Shown piece after piece: positions 8,539 through 18,166 of a DNA stretch of 64,000 bases. Both the position numbers and the translations under genes were made by a program. The notes under the pieces are model-generated. The model was not told the DNA's origin. It searched no databases and saw nothing but the letters and a program-made list of their open reading frames with translations. Positions within the stretch are counted from its first letter, which is position 1. The number at the start of each line of letters is the position of its first letter. The stretch lies in NCBI RefSeq assembly GCF_001854125.1, contig NZ_CP017715.1:2542001-2606000 (forward strand). The letters run 5' to 3'. This DNA comes from Marinobacter salinus (lineage in GTDB: Bacteria; Pseudomonadota; Gammaproteobacteria; Pseudomonadales; Oleiphilaceae).

Positions 8539-10068
8539 ATGCGGCAGCTTTCGGAACTGGACGCCTCATTCCTCTACCTGGAATCCGAGACCACACCCAT
8601 GCATATTGGGGGCGTCTACCTCTTTGATGCCAGCGAGCTTGAGAAACCTCTGGCGTTCAGCACCTTTGTTGCCTATCTGCGTAGCCGGCTGCACGTAGTG
8701 CCGGTCTTCAGACAGAAATTGAAAGAAATTCCCTTGCGCCTTGGCCGACCTTACTGGATTGATGATCCGGATTTCAGCATCGAAAGACACCTTGCCTATG
8801 TAAACCTGGGGAAATATGGCCAGAAGGCTAGCCTGATGACACTGGCCTCCAAAATACTGGAAGAGCCCCTCAAACGGGACCGCCCCCTTTGGCATATCAC
8901 CTTTGTGGATGGTTTTAAGCTGGATGATAACGATGCAAGTAGTGACGGTTTTGCTCTGATCGTCAGACTTCATCACGCAGCCATTGACGCGTTCAGTGGC
9001 GAGGAGATCATTGGCAAACTCCTGGAATATACGCCCGAGCCCAGAGCCATCAACGCACCGAGGCCCTGGCAACCGCGCCCGGAACCCTCGGAGGAACGCG
9101 TCATCATTCAGGCCGGCGCCAACATCCTGAGAACGCCTCTACAATTCACCTCCCTCGCTATCAATGCTGCTGAGGCAACCGCAAGGGGGCTGGTCCATAA
9201 ACAGCTACGGAAACTGCCGTTACCATTCCCCCTGTTTTCCGCACCCCACAGCCCGTTCAACCGACAGATTACGGCCAACCGTCAGATCGTCGCGGCCAGT
9301 GTCGATTTATCCCGCCTGAAAGCGATAAAAGCGACGATTGGAGACGTTACCCTGAACGACGTAGTGCTGGGCTTATGCGCGGAGGCCCTGCGCAGATACA
9401 TGAACGATCACGGCACGGATACCGATAAATCGCTGGTCGCCATGACGCCTATATCAGTGCGCTCGAACAGCCTTCGCCGGGCAACCGGCAACCAGATGTC
9501 TGCGATGTTGCTGGACCTGTCCACCAACGAGCCGGATCCGGCGCTGCGTATTCGGAGGATCCACTGGAATGCGGTAGCGTCGGAACCGTACCGCGAAGCA
9601 ATCGCAGCGGATCGCCTGACTGAACTCCTCCCGTCAACCATGCTCGCCTTGTCCGCCAGACTGTATTCCGAACTGCAAATAGCTCAGCGCTACCAGCCTG
9701 TCTTCAACTTGCCGATCACCAATGTTCCGGGACCACAGGTGCCGCTGTATTTGCAGGGGGCTCGCCTGGCTCAGCAATACAATACCGCCCCACTGTTCGA
9801 CAGTATGGGACTGGTCATTGTGGCAATCAGCTATCAGGGTATGCTCACAGTTAATTTCACACTGTGCCCGGACGTGGTAGCTGACGGAAGCTCACTGGAA
9901 CGTTACGTAGACGAAAGCCTGGATGTAATTGAAGAAGCTGCTTACAGTCTCGGGCCGGAGAACGGTCACGAGCAAGCGCCTCAAACGCCCCACCAAACAC
10001 TGACCGATGATGCCTTGACCGCACTTGAAGGCCTCCTGAAAACGGTCTTTCACCGCTTCAGGAGGTAG
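8539..10068 (+). CDS. Wax ester synthase/acyl-CoA:diacylglycerol acyltransferase (WS/DGAT)
   Basis: Membrane-associated acyltransferase that esterifies fatty alcohols or diacylglycerol with acyl-CoA to make storage wax esters or triacylglycerol. It has 509 residues from the ATG at 8539, which has a GGGAG-like site upstream and gives the family start MRQLSELDASFLYLE. Family motifs seen: PLWHI at 116-120, SPFN at 238-241, LNDVVL at 272-277 and NVPGP near residue 395. The active-site motif, normally HHxxxDG, reads HHAAIDA at 145-151 (Ala codon at 8989-8991), so both His and the Asp are kept but the Gly is changed. Marinobacter species carry several paralogues; which this is cannot be told, and its activity is uncertain. 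Confidence 0.9.
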   Translation: MRQLSELDASFLYLESETTPMHIGGVYLFDASELEKPLAFSTFVAYLRSRLHVVPVFRQKLKEIPLRLGRPYWIDDPDFSIERHLAYVNLGKYGQKASLMTLASKILEEPLKRDRPLWHITFVDGFKLDDNDASSDGFALIVRLHHAAIDAFSGEEIIGKLLEYTPEPRAINAPRPWQPRPEPSEERVIIQAGANILRTPLQFTSLAINAAEATARGLVHKQLRKLPLPFPLFSAPHSPFNRQITANRQIVAASVDLSRLKAIKATIGDVTLNDVVLGLCAEALRRYMNDHGTDTDKSLVAMTPISVRSNSLRRATGNQMSAMLLDLSTNEPDPALRIRRIHWNAVASEPYREAIAADRLTELLPSTMLALSARLYSELQIAQRYQPVFNLPITNVPGPQVPLYLQGARLAQQYNTAPLFDSMGLVIVAISYQGMLTVNFTLCPDVVADGSSLERYVDESLDVIEEAAYSLGPENGHEQAPQTPHQTLTDDALTALEGLLKTVFHRFRR

Positions 10069-10100
10069 GGGGATTGCCCGATAGCACGGGCCCTACTGTT

Positions 10101-10781
10101 TTACTCGAATGCCCAACGGAGAAACGCTTTTTTCTCTTCTTCCGAAGCGGTTGCCCAGACCGCTTTGAGCGTATCGAGCGCACCGCCTCCGGAGACCGCA
10201 CCAGCGTTCCCGTCATTCGACAGGACCGGGGTGCGATCCGCAGCCGGGCGCCCTTCCCAGACACTGGATTCAGCAACAACCTTACCATCGTCCGTGATAA
10301 CGGTTGCAGAGAAGTCTTCACGCATACTCTCAGCCTCACTCCGTGTTTTCGGCTGATCATAACGGAAACGATAAACAGTACCCGGCTCTACGGTAAACCT
10401 TACAACCTGGGGGTCACTCTTGATCACATGCACCTTGGATTCACCGTTTTCAACAACCCCGGACTTCGCCCAGATTGTCTTGTTGATAAACACCACCTCA
10501 TTCTCCCCGGGCAGCAGAGCGTAATCGAGGGCCAGGTCATCCATAAGGAAATTCGTCATATTACGACCGTTAACCTGAGAAACCTTAATCGCGCCCGGCG
10601 TTTCCAGAGTAGCCGCGTTCGTTGCGGCGGCCGGGCTACCCTGCCACGTTTCAACCCTGGCTGCATTCGAGGAGCACCCAGCGAGCGTGGCCAGGAATAG
10701 GCCTGCAAGAGCCCATCGGGCAACCTGTTTCACTGCGACAGGACGCGATTTGATAAAGCTTAGAACCTGAAAGGTAGTCAT
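10101..10781 (-). CDS. DUF2057 (YccT)-like lipoprotein
   Basis: Predicted 226-residue lipoprotein. The N-terminus carries basic residues, then a hydrophobic stretch ending in the lipobox LAGC with Cys36. The body has a segment around NFLMDDLALDYALLPGEN and the C-terminus reads KAVWATASEEEKKAFLRWA; both resemble the DUF2057/YccT family, whose members end in a similar helical repeat. No biochemical role is firmly established for this family. The ATG at 10779-10781 has AAGGAG just upstream and gives a sensible signal peptide; an in-frame ATG at 10898 would add 39 unlikely residues. It appears monocistronic and converges with the WS/DGAT gene. Confidence 0.75.
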   Translation of the reverse strand: MTTFQVLSFIKSRPVAVKQVARWALAGLFLATLAGCSSNAARVETWQGSPAAATNAATLETPGAIKVSQVNGRNMTNFLMDDLALDYALLPGENEVVFINKTIWAKSGVVENGESKVHVIKSDPQVVRFTVEPGTVYRFRYDQPKTRSEAESMREDFSATVITDDGKVVAESSVWEGRPAADRTPVLSNDGNAGAVSGGGALDTLKAVWATASEEEKKAFLRWAFE

Positions 10782-10953
10782 TTGATCTCCTTGAGTATGA
10801 GAAAGGAAGCCTGCACAGCGTAATGTGAACTTGATTGCATTCTGACGAGTGCGCCCGACCAGGGCAAGCCAGCTGGCCCAGTAACTTGGAGCCGCCAAAA
10901 GGGGTGTTTGATCACTCTGAATGAGACCTGTCCGCTAAAAATGTAAAAAAATG

Positions 10954-10981
10954 TTGAATTCGCTCCGAATTGGATTAATTT
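10954..10981 (+). promoter_or_regulatory. Candidate promoter for the DUF6316-like gene
   Basis: TTGAAT at 10954-10959, a 16-base spacer, then TAATTT at 10976-10981, in an AT-rich stretch about 70 bases upstream of the small gene at 11049. Confidence 0.3.
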
Positions 10982-11048
10982 TAAACAGATCGGCTAAACA
11001 AATGCGGCGCCCGAAACCAAAAAAAGAAAACCGGGCAAAGGAGAAATC

Positions 11049-11252
11049 ATGGACACCCACCACAGGTCTGGAGAAGCAGGGCCCGTTCCCTTTCGCAGCA
11101 GTCGATTCTTCTGCGTTGGGAGCAAATGGTACTTCACCACCCGGGAAGGATTTGACAGCGGACCGTTCGCATCCCGCGAACGGGCAGAGACTGGCCTGAA
11201 GCGCTTTCTGCACGTCGTAAGGTTATTGCCAGAGGAGCAACAACTGCATTAA
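11049..11252 (+). CDS. Small DUF6316-like protein
   Basis: A 67-residue protein with a strong ribosome-binding site (AAAGGAG six bases before the ATG). The sequence has a compact pattern RSGE...PFRSSRFF...GSKWYFTTREG...GPFASRERAE, which I recognise as similar to a short domain of unknown function (DUF6316) found in Pseudomonas and Marinobacter. The aromatic and glycine spacing resembles a small beta domain followed by a helix. No cysteines beyond one, no signal peptide and no membrane segment are evident. It stands alone between the DUF2057 lipoprotein and pgpA. The family assignment is from memory and should be treated as moderate. Confidence 0.7.
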   Translation: MDTHHRSGEAGPVPFRSSRFFCVGSKWYFTTREGFDSGPFASRERAETGLKRFLHVVRLLPEEQQLH

Positions 11253-11280
11253 CAGCCAGGTCCAGAGGCTAAACGCCTGT

Positions 11281-11808
11281 TCAAACAATGGCCGGCATTA
11301 ACCACCGGTCAATGGCGAACAGGCATACCAATGCCATAAATCCCGCTACAACATCATCAATCATTATTCCAAGCCCGCCGGGAGTGCGCTTGTCCAACCA
11401 CCCTATGGGCCATGGCTTGACGATGTCGAAGAGCCGAAAAAGTGCAAACGCCATCAGTACACCGTATACCTCATCCGGGAACAGGCCCAACGCAATCCAC
11501 ATTCCCACGAACTCATCCCAGACGATTCCTCCGTGATCATGAACCTTTAAGTCCCTCGCGGTCTTTCCGCACAACCAGATACCAAGTAGAAAAGCGATGA
11601 AAACCAACGACCAGTAAGCCGCCGCCGGAAGCCAAGCAAATCCGTACCATAAAGGAATGGCAGCCAGACTGCCCCAGGTTCCAGGCGCTCGGGCAGCCGC
11701 ACCACTGCCGAAGCCGAAAGCAAGAAGGTGCACGGGGTTTTTCAGAAACCCCGGGGGCAAAAGCGCAAGTGGCAGTTCAGGCTCCTCAATATGATCTTCC
11801 CGGCTCAT
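11281..11808 (-). CDS. pgpA: Phosphatidylglycerophosphatase A
   Basis: Inner-membrane phosphatase that converts phosphatidylglycerophosphate to phosphatidylglycerol. It has 175 residues with the PgpA-type opening GFGSGAAARAPGTWGSLAAIPLWY, the conserved HDHGGIVWDEFVGMWIAL acidic segment, and several hydrophobic helices. It overlaps the 3' end of thiL by four bases (ATGA), so it is translationally coupled in the nusB-thiL-pgpA operon, a widespread order. No terminator was recognised after it; the convergent small gene ends 28 bases away. Confidence 0.95.
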   Translation of the reverse strand: MSREDHIEEPELPLALLPPGFLKNPVHLLAFGFGSGAAARAPGTWGSLAAIPLWYGFAWLPAAAYWSLVFIAFLLGIWLCGKTARDLKVHDHGGIVWDEFVGMWIALGLFPDEVYGVLMAFALFRLFDIVKPWPIGWLDKRTPGGLGIMIDDVVAGFMALVCLFAIDRWLMPAIV

Positions 11809-12761
11809 GATCCGCCTCCAAAATGATCGAATCCGGCAGCGTTATTCCCCACGGCGTCAGGACCTCCCCGGAGACGCAAGCCCGGATTCTGCTCGACCGC
11901 GCCGATGATAGTAAGCTGCTGTTTCAGAGCTTCAGGAGCCACTTTCCAACGTTCGGGAGGGATGGTCAGACAAAGCTCATAATCATCACCCGAGCTCAGT
12001 CCGTAACGGGCTGCTTCAATGCCTTTGATGCTGCAGAGCGCAGCGGACAACGGGAGCTTTGAAACATCAACCGTTGCCCCTACACCTGAGGCTTTCAGAA
12101 CATGACCGAGGTCGGCTATCAGGCCATCTGAAATATCAATGCAGGAAGAGGCCAGGCCAACCATTGAAGCACCCAGGTCGAGCCGGGGCCGTGGCTGGTG
12201 ATAGCGGCCGAGCACAAACGCCATATCATCGGATGGCCGGGGCTCCTCCAGAAAATCAAGGGCAGCACCAGCATCGCCAAGGGTTCCTGACACCAGAACC
12301 AGATCACCGGCCCGGGCTCCGGAGCGCCTCAGTGCTTCACCACGCCTTACGGTGCCGTGAACCTGCATACTCAGAACCAGCGGCCCGCGGGTTGTGTCTC
12401 CCCCGGCCAGGACAAGACCGAAAGACTCACTGGCTGAGGACAATCCGCGAGCGAAGCCGGTGAGCCACTGCTCATTGGCCTCAGGCAATGTCAGTGCAAG
12501 GGTAAAACAAACCGGGGCAGCCCCCATGGCAGCGAGATCACTGGTGGCTGCAGCGAGCGCTCGCCAGCCAAGATAGTCAGGACAATACTCTTGCGGAAAA
12601 TGAATGCCTTCCACCATGGTATCGATGGAAAACACCAGGTCCCGGCCTTCGGGAATCCGCTGAACAGCACAGTCGTCACCCACACCCAGAACGACAGCTT
12701 CGGAGCCGTGGTTTTCGGCGAGTGGCTGAAAATAGCGCCGGATCAGCTCAAATTCGCCCAT
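11805..12761 (-). CDS. thiL: Thiamine-monophosphate kinase
   Basis: Phosphorylates thiamine monophosphate to the active cofactor thiamine diphosphate. It has 318 residues in the PurM/ThiL fold. The N-terminus MGEFELIRRYFQP, the metal/ATP-binding VLGVGDDCAV, the FSIDTMVEGIHFP segment and VLAGGDTTRGP are all family hallmarks, and DISDGLIADLGH follows in the second half. It starts three bases after nusB ends and overlaps pgpA. ThiC lies at the other end of the window, unlinked. Confidence 0.96.
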   Translation of the reverse strand: MGEFELIRRYFQPLAENHGSEAVVLGVGDDCAVQRIPEGRDLVFSIDTMVEGIHFPQEYCPDYLGWRALAAATSDLAAMGAAPVCFTLALTLPEANEQWLTGFARGLSSASESFGLVLAGGDTTRGPLVLSMQVHGTVRRGEALRRSGARAGDLVLVSGTLGDAGAALDFLEEPRPSDDMAFVLGRYHQPRPRLDLGASMVGLASSCIDISDGLIADLGHVLKASGVGATVDVSKLPLSAALCSIKGIEAARYGLSSGDDYELCLTIPPERWKVAPEALKQQLTIIGAVEQNPGLRLRGGPDAVGNNAAGFDHFGGGS

Positions 12762-12764
12762 TTT

Positions 12765-13244
12765 CTATCGAGGACGAGTCTCAGCCATGCGTAGACGACG
12801 GCTGAGCTTGTCCAGAATACTGTTTACGAACTTATGGCCTTCCGTCCCGCCAAACCGTTTTGCCATTTCAATGCCTTCGTTAATAACCACCTTGTAGGGA
12901 ACGTCAAGACGGTGTTTCAGCTCGTAGGCACCCAAGCGCACGATTGCCATCTCAATAGGGTCCACCTCGTGAATCGGGCGATCCAGGAAAGGCTCAAGAA
13001 GCTTGTCCAGGTCCCCCTGCTCCCGGTGAACGCCACGTAACAGGTCCCGAAAGTACAGCAAGTCCACCTTGCTCATGTCGTTATCGACCATGAACTCGGC
13101 TTCGATATCCGAAATCGAACTTTTACTGAAATGGCGCTGATACAGCCCCTGCATAGCCAGAGCACGCGCCCGGCGACGGTCACCCGCCTTCGGCTTTGCA
13201 GGTTGCGCTGGCTGGGGAGCGTTATCGTCGGTTTCGCTCATCAT
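12765..13244 (-). CDS. nusB: Transcription antitermination factor NusB
   Basis: All-helical RNA-binding factor that binds boxA with S10 (NusE) in rRNA antitermination. It has 159 residues: a basic N-terminus [14 protein letters not shown], then [20 protein letters not shown] and [26 protein letters not shown], which are diagnostic. The start sits in an ATGATGA overlap with the ribH stop, so the two genes are translationally coupled. The Pro/Ala/Lys-rich first 20 residues form a short non-conserved extension. Confidence 0.96.
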   Translation of the reverse strand: MMSETDDNAPQPAQPAKPKAGDRRRARALAMQGLYQRHFSKSSISDIEAEFMVDNDMSKVDLLYFRDLLRGVHREQGDLDKLLEPFLDRPIHEVDPIEMAIVRLGAYELKHRLDVPYKVVINEGIEMAKRFGGTEGHKFVNSILDKLSRRLRMAETRPR

Positions 13245-13717
13245 TCACCCAGCTTCTTGAACAGACTAACCATTTCCAGCGCCGTGATTGCGGCTTCAGC
13301 GCCTTTGTTGCCAGCTTTGGTACCGGAGCGCTCAATAGCCTGCTCGATCGAATCTACCGTCAGCACTCCAAAGGAAACTGGCACGTCGGTCTCAAGACTA
13401 ACCGCACCGAGACCGCTGGAGGCCTCACCCGCCACGTATTCAAAATGCGGCGTACCACCACGAATCACGGCACCCAGCGCAATAATGGCATCGTAGTTAC
13501 TGGTTTCTGCAACACGCTTGACCGCCAACGGCATCTCATAAGCGCCGGGAACCCGGACAATCACAATGTCGTCGTCGGAAATGCCGTGGCGACGCAGGGT
13601 ATCCACAGCACCTTCCACCAGACTTTCCACAACAAAGCCGTTAAAACGGCCTACGACAAGCGCATACCGACCGGCGCACTGGGTAAAGTCACCTTCAATT
13701 ACTTTGATATCTGCCAT
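13241..13717 (-). CDS. ribH: 6,7-dimethyl-8-ribityllumazine synthase
   Basis: Condenses 5-amino-6-ribitylaminouracil with 3,4-dihydroxybutanone phosphate to form lumazine, the penultimate step of riboflavin synthesis. It has 158 residues from the ATG at 13715-13717 ([11 protein letters not shown]); an upstream ATG would add five residues. Motifs seen: the RFNGFV region, [12 protein letters not shown], and [20 protein letters not shown] with the catalytic His. It lies between ribBX and nusB in the usual order. Confidence 0.97.
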   Translation of the reverse strand: MADIKVIEGDFTQCAGRYALVVGRFNGFVVESLVEGAVDTLRRHGISDDDIVIVRVPGAYEMPLAVKRVAETSNYDAIIALGAVIRGGTPHFEYVAGEASSGLGAVSLETDVPVSFGVLTVDSIEQAIERSGTKAGNKGAEAAITALEMVSLFKKLGE

Positions 13718-13763
13718 GCATGGCTCCTTCACAGGCCACGGCGCCAGCGCCGCAGCCGATTAA

Positions 13764-14879
13764 TCATTCGGGGGTATAAGGGACGTACTCAACGACTTCC
13801 AGATCGAATCCGGAGATGGCAGAGAACTTGATAGGCGGGCTCAACAGGCGCATCTTGCCGACGCCAATATCCCGCAAGATTTGCGAGCCGGTGCCCACGG
13901 TAAAGTAAACACCAGAGCTGCCCTTGCCGGCAGAGCCCTGGCCTTCATCGAAGAACTCATGAATCCGGTCTTCAAGGTTGTAGCTGTCTTCGGCGCTGTT
14001 GAGCAACACGACGGCACCCTTACCTTCAGTGGCCACTTTTTCCAGGGCATGGTGCAACGGCCAGCTACGAGAATCCTTGCGGCGGGCACCGAGCAGGTCT
14101 CTTAATGTATCCGTGATATGGACACGCACATAAACCGGCTCGTCGGCGCTGATGTCACCCATGACCATAGCCAGGTGTGTTGCACCCTGGATATTGTCCC
14201 GGTAAGTGCGAAGACTGAACTCTCCATACTCGGTATCCAGCTTGTTTTCTTCCACACACTCAATCGTGCGCTCATTCATGGTCCGGTAGTGGATCAAATC
14301 GGCAATGGTACCGATCTTGAGACCATGCTCCTCCGCAAACCGTTCAAGGTCTTCACGGCGTGCCATGGACCCGTCATCGTTCATGATTTCACATATCACG
14401 CCAGCGGGTTCAGAGCCGGCAAGTGCGGCGAGATCGCAGGAGGCTTCAGTATGGCCGGCACGGCTAAGCACACCGCCCGGATCCGCCATCAGCGGGAAGA
14501 TATGGCCGGGCTGGACAAGATCCGACGCCTTGGCATCGCGCGCAACTGCAGCCTGAACCGTTCGGGCGCGATCTGCCGCGGAAATGCCGGTGGTCACGCC
14601 TTCTTTCGCTTCGATGGACAGCGTGAACTTGGTACCAAAACCGGATGCGTTCTGCTGGACCATCAGCGGTAGGCCCAGCTGTTCGCAACGATCACGGGTC
14701 ATTGGCATACAAATCAATCCACGACCAAAGCGCGCCATGAAATTAATGGCTGCAGGGGAGCAATGTTCAGCTGCCATGACCAGATCGCCTTCATTTTCAC
14801 GATCTTCGTCGTCCATCAGAATAACCATCTTGCCCAGACGGATATCTTCAATAATGTCTTCAATGCTGTTCAGTGCCAT
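13764..14879 (-). CDS. ribB: 3,4-dihydroxy-2-butanone-4-phosphate synthase with degenerate GTP cyclohydrolase II-like domain (RibBX type)
   Basis: The N-terminal RibB half (residues 1 to about 205) makes 3,4-dihydroxybutanone phosphate from ribulose 5-phosphate and carries the acidic loop [10 protein letters not shown] at 23-32 and [10 protein letters not shown]. The C-terminal half resembles RibA in overall layout, but the zinc motif expected after RVH (Cys-x2-Gly... Cys-x-Cys) is absent: the segment reads [19 protein letters not shown] with no Cys. So GTP cyclohydrolase II activity is unlikely. This matches the hybrid form called RibBX in Shewanella. Automatic pipelines would label it ribBA. 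The ATG at 14877-14879 ([12 protein letters not shown]) is the standard start. It lies between ribD and ribH. Confidence 0.9.
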   Translation of the reverse strand: MALNSIEDIIEDIRLGKMVILMDDEDRENEGDLVMAAEHCSPAAINFMARFGRGLICMPMTRDRCEQLGLPLMVQQNASGFGTKFTLSIEAKEGVTTGISAADRARTVQAAVARDAKASDLVQPGHIFPLMADPGGVLSRAGHTEASCDLAALAGSEPAGVICEIMNDDGSMARREDLERFAEEHGLKIGTIADLIHYRTMNERTIECVEENKLDTEYGEFSLRTYRDNIQGATHLAMVMGDISADEPVYVRVHITDTLRDLLGARRKDSRSWPLHHALEKVATEGKGAVVLLNSAEDSYNLEDRIHEFFDEGQGSAGKGSSGVYFTVGTGSQILRDIGVGKMRLLSPPIKFSAISGFDLEVVEYVPYTPE

Positions 14880-14943
14880 ACGGTTTTGCACCCTTGCGGT
14901 CTGCCTACAGTCAATCACTGCAGGAATACCGTGAATTTAAAAA

Positions 14944-16059
14944 TTACTGGCGTGCCAGGATGAATCGCTGATCCTGGCCCACCTGACGTCGGTCCAGCAC
15001 CGTCCATTGTACTTTATCTGCCATGGTTTCCAGCGGCAGGTGGGCTGTCGGTCGGCCCGTGCTTCCCAGAAAGACCGGTGCCTGATAGAGCCAAAGCTCG
15101 TCAACAAGCCCCTCACTGATGAATGTTCCGGCGAGCGTCGGGCCTGCCTCGACCAGCAATTCGTTGATTCCCAACTCACCCAGAGAATCCAGCAGTTCGG
15201 CCACATCGATGCCATTGTCCTTCCATGCAACCCCGGTAAGACTTATACCCAGTGCCGCGAGATCCTGCGCGGGCGCAGTCGCCAGAGCTGATGAAGCACA
15301 GAAAACCTGAACATTTCCGCCCTGCAGTATCTTTGCAGATGGAGGCGTCCGGGCATCCCGGTCTGCAATCACCCGAAGGGGCTGACGCGACGGCTCTGTG
15401 GCGTCGCCTATATTTCCGAGCTCCTCCCGGCGGACAGTTAACGAAGGATCATCCGCCAGCACGGTGCCGACACCGGTAACGATGGCGTCACTCATGGCCC
15501 GGAGGCGCTGCACATCACGGCGCGCGTCATCACCGGTAATCCACTGACTTTCACCAGACGCCATCGCCGTGCGGCCATCCAGACTCGCGGCCATCTTGAG
15601 TCGGACCCAGGGCCGCCCGACATTCATTCGTTTCATGAAACCGGGGTTCAACCGGGATGCTTCATCAGCCAGCAACCCTTCCGTAACCTTGACCCCCGCA
15701 TCACGAAGCAATTCCAGCCCACGACCGGATACCGACGGATTGGGATCCTTTGTTGCGGCAAACACATGGGCAACACCGGCATCAATCAGAGCCCGCGCGC
15801 AAGGAGGTGTCCGGCCGAAATGGCTGCACGGTTCCAGGGTGACATAGGCCGTTGCGCCTCGAGCAGCCGGTCCGGCCTGGCTCAACGCCCGAATCTCGGC
15901 ATGGGCCTCTCCGGCACGTTCGTGCCAACCCTCACCCAGGATTTCATCGCCACGCGCAATAACACACCCGACTCTCGGGTTCGGGTGTGTGGAATACCGG
16001 CCGCGCCAGGCAAGCTGAACGGCTCGCGCCATCATGGCTCTGTCGCGGACTTCCGTCAT
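14944..16059 (-). CDS. ribD: Bifunctional diaminohydroxyphosphoribosylaminopyrimidine deaminase/5-amino-6-(5-phosphoribosylamino)uracil reductase
   Basis: Performs the second and third steps of riboflavin synthesis. It has 371 residues. The N-terminal cytidine-deaminase-like domain has HAEIRAL (zinc His and catalytic Glu) and [16 protein letters not shown] (two zinc Cys). The C-terminal reductase domain starts near residue 150, with [16 protein letters not shown] and a [13 protein letters not shown] NADPH-binding segment. It overlaps nrdR by four bases. Riboflavin synthase, which usually follows ribD, is absent: only 64 bases separate ribD from the RibBX start. Confidence 0.96.
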   Translation of the reverse strand: MTEVRDRAMMARAVQLAWRGRYSTHPNPRVGCVIARGDEILGEGWHERAGEAHAEIRALSQAGPAARGATAYVTLEPCSHFGRTPPCARALIDAGVAHVFAATKDPNPSVSGRGLELLRDAGVKVTEGLLADEASRLNPGFMKRMNVGRPWVRLKMAASLDGRTAMASGESQWITGDDARRDVQRLRAMSDAIVTGVGTVLADDPSLTVRREELGNIGDATEPSRQPLRVIADRDARTPPSAKILQGGNVQVFCASSALATAPAQDLAALGISLTGVAWKDNGIDVAELLDSLGELGINELLVEAGPTLAGTFISEGLVDELWLYQAPVFLGSTGRPTAHLPLETMADKVQWTVLDRRQVGQDQRFILARQ

Positions 16060-16574
16060 GCTTTTCCTTTGGAGGAATGGTTGTCTGCCAAAGCCTTCGC
16101 AACATCAACCGCATTTTCGCCATTGGACGCCGACAGCCGCTCAATCTCTTCCTTGAACTCATTGATATCCTGGAAGCTCCGATATACCGAGGCAAACCGG
16201 ACGTAGGCGACTTTATCCAACTGGCGCAGCTCGGTCATAACCTCTTCGCCGAGCTGCATCGACTTGACCTCCCGTTCACCAGTTGCCCTGAGCCGGTACT
16301 TGATCCTGTTCAGTGCTGCATCAATCTCTTCAATGCTTACAGGGCGCTTCTCCAGCGCTTTCATCAGGCCGGAGCGCAATTTTTCTTCATCAAAGGGCTG
16401 GCGAGTGCCGTCCTGTTTTACCACTCTTGGCATCACCAGCTCCGCACTCTCGAACGTTGTGAAACGCTCATGACAGGACAGGCACTCCCTGCGGCGGCGC
16501 ACCTGATCGCCCTCGGCCACGAGGCGCGAGTCAATCACCTTGGTATCTGCTTCACCACAGAAAGGACAGTGCAT
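16056..16574 (-). CDS. nrdR: Transcriptional repressor NrdR
   Basis: Zinc-ribbon/ATP-cone repressor of ribonucleotide reductase genes. It has 172 residues from the ATG at 16572-16574, starting [17 protein letters not shown]. The zinc ribbon is CPFC...[12 protein letters not shown], followed by the ATP-cone ([20 protein letters not shown] onward). A longer in-frame reading upstream gives no conserved residues and overlaps glyA. It sits between glyA and ribD, the conserved gammaproteobacterial order. The C-terminal 20 residues are a polar tail somewhat longer than in E. coli. Confidence 0.96.
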   Translation of the reverse strand: MHCPFCGEADTKVIDSRLVAEGDQVRRRRECLSCHERFTTFESAELVMPRVVKQDGTRQPFDEEKLRSGLMKALEKRPVSIEEIDAALNRIKYRLRATGEREVKSMQLGEEVMTELRQLDKVAYVRFASVYRSFQDINEFKEEIERLSASNGENAVDVAKALADNHSSKGKA

Positions 16575-16648
16575 AATCAGAGGCTCCGGAGAGGCTGCGG
16601 GGTAAACGCTCGGACTGAGCGTCTGCCCCGACGGGTCTTGCCTGAAAG

Positions 16649-17902
16649 TTAACCGTAGACCGGGAAGCGGCCGCACAAAGCAGCTACCTGCTCTCGTACA
16701 CGACTGTTAACGGCATCGTCTTCCAGGTTATCGAGAATATCGCAGATCCAGCCAGCCAGATCGCGGCACTCGGACTCACCGAAACCGCGAGTGGTGATTG
16801 CCGGCGTTCCGATACGCAGACCGGACGTTACGAACGGAGAACGGGGGTCATTCGGAACGGCGTTCTTATTGACCGTGATATGGGCGCGACCCAACGCAGC
16901 ATCTGCCTCTTTGCCGGTGATATCCTGCTTGATCAGACTCACCAGGAACAGATGGTTCTTTGTGCCGCCAGAGACAACATCGTAACCGCGATCAACAAAA
17001 ACCTGAGCCATGGCAGAAGCGTTCTTCACCACCTGCTGCTGATAGGTCTTGAACTCCTCACTCATGGCTTCCTTGAAGCACACCGCCTTGGCGGCAATCA
17101 CGTGCATCAAAGGACCACCCTGACCACCGGGGAACACGGCAGAGTTCAGTTTTTTCTGTAGGTCGGCATCATCGCACGCCAGGATTAAGCCGCCACGGGG
17201 ACCGCGGAGAGTCTTGTGCGTGGTTGTGGCAACAACATGAGCATGGGGCACCGGATCCGGATAGACACCCGCGGCGACGAGACCGGCAACATGGGCCATA
17301 TCAACAAAAAGGTACGCATCAATCTTGTCTGCAATTTCCCGGAACCGCGCGAAATCGAGCTCCTGAGAGTAGGCGGAAAAACCTGCGATAATCATCTTCG
17401 GCTTGTGCTCAACGGCCAAGGCTTCGATTTCATCGTAATCAATCAGGCCGGTTTCCGGGTTCAGCCCGTACTGCACCGCGTGGTAGATCTTGCCGGAGAA
17501 GTTCACGCTGGCGCCGTGCGTCAGGTGACCACCATGAGCCAGGCTCATGCCCAGAACAGTATCACCCGGCTTCAGCAGCGCCATGAATACGGCCGAGTTC
17601 GCCTGGGAGCCTGAATGCGGCTGCACGTTGGCGTAAGCCGCACCAAACAGTTCTTTGGCGCGATCGATCGCCAACTCTTCAGCGATATCCACGAATTCGC
17701 AACCGCCGTAGTAGCGTTTGCCGGGATAACCTTCTGCGTACTTGTTAGTCAAGACACTGCCCTGGGCTTCCATTACCCGCGGACTGGTATAGTTTTCGGA
17801 CGCGATCAGCTCGATATGAGCTTCCTGGCGTTTTTCTTCCGCCTGCATGGCGTTCCAGAGTTCGTCGTCAAAGCCGGCGATTTTCATATCACGATTAAAC
17901 AT
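16649..17902 (-). CDS. glyA: Serine hydroxymethyltransferase
   Basis: PLP enzyme that interconverts serine and glycine while loading one-carbon units on tetrahydrofolate. The ATG at 17900-17902 gives 417 residues, exactly the usual length. Motifs: [12 protein letters not shown] near residue 30, GKRYYGG, and the PLP-lysine segment [22 protein letters not shown] -10-like box lies upstream on the minus strand (complement of about 17982-17987), but I did not find a convincing -35. It heads the long minus-strand run glyA-nrdR-ribD-ribBX-ribH-nusB-thiL-pgpA; the 74-base gap before nrdR could hold a separate promoter. Confidence 0.97.
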   Translation of the reverse strand: MFNRDMKIAGFDDELWNAMQAEEKRQEAHIELIASENYTSPRVMEAQGSVLTNKYAEGYPGKRYYGGCEFVDIAEELAIDRAKELFGAAYANVQPHSGSQANSAVFMALLKPGDTVLGMSLAHGGHLTHGASVNFSGKIYHAVQYGLNPETGLIDYDEIEALAVEHKPKMIIAGFSAYSQELDFARFREIADKIDAYLFVDMAHVAGLVAAGVYPDPVPHAHVVATTTHKTLRGPRGGLILACDDADLQKKLNSAVFPGGQGGPLMHVIAAKAVCFKEAMSEEFKTYQQQVVKNASAMAQVFVDRGYDVVSGGTKNHLFLVSLIKQDITGKEADAALGRAHITVNKNAVPNDPRSPFVTSGLRIGTPAITTRGFGESECRDLAGWICDILDNLEDDAVNSRVREQVAALCGRFPVYG

Positions 17903-18075
17903 GGATGCGCTGCCCCTGTGTGCATGGCTGGCCTGGAGAGCTTTGGAAATCTCCTCAGGCTCCCTGAAAAATTGGGCCGCTATTCTATCGTACAAACGGG
18001 TGAAAAATCATCTTTTATCAGGCCGGAAGGCCCTCCGCAGAAACCGTCACACCGCAATCGGCAGTTTTCCTTCAA

Positions 18076-18104
18076 TTGCCATAGCTTTCCGGTTTCGCTA
18101 CCTT
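18076..18104 (+). promoter_or_regulatory. Candidate promoter for ettA-radA
   Basis: TTGCCA at 18076-18081, a 17-base spacer, then TACCTT at 18099-18104, about 60 bases upstream of the ettA start in the glyA/ettA divergent region. The -10 box is weak. Confidence 0.4.
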
Positions 18105-18166
18105 ACGGGCCTTATCTACACGTTTCTTTTATTTACCTCCGATTACAACAGAGGACACAGCCAGTT

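Noticed and set aside
17615..18166. A 184-residue N-terminal extension of ettA
   Set aside because: It is antisense to the glyA start region, and EttA homologues begin at the ATG at 18167.
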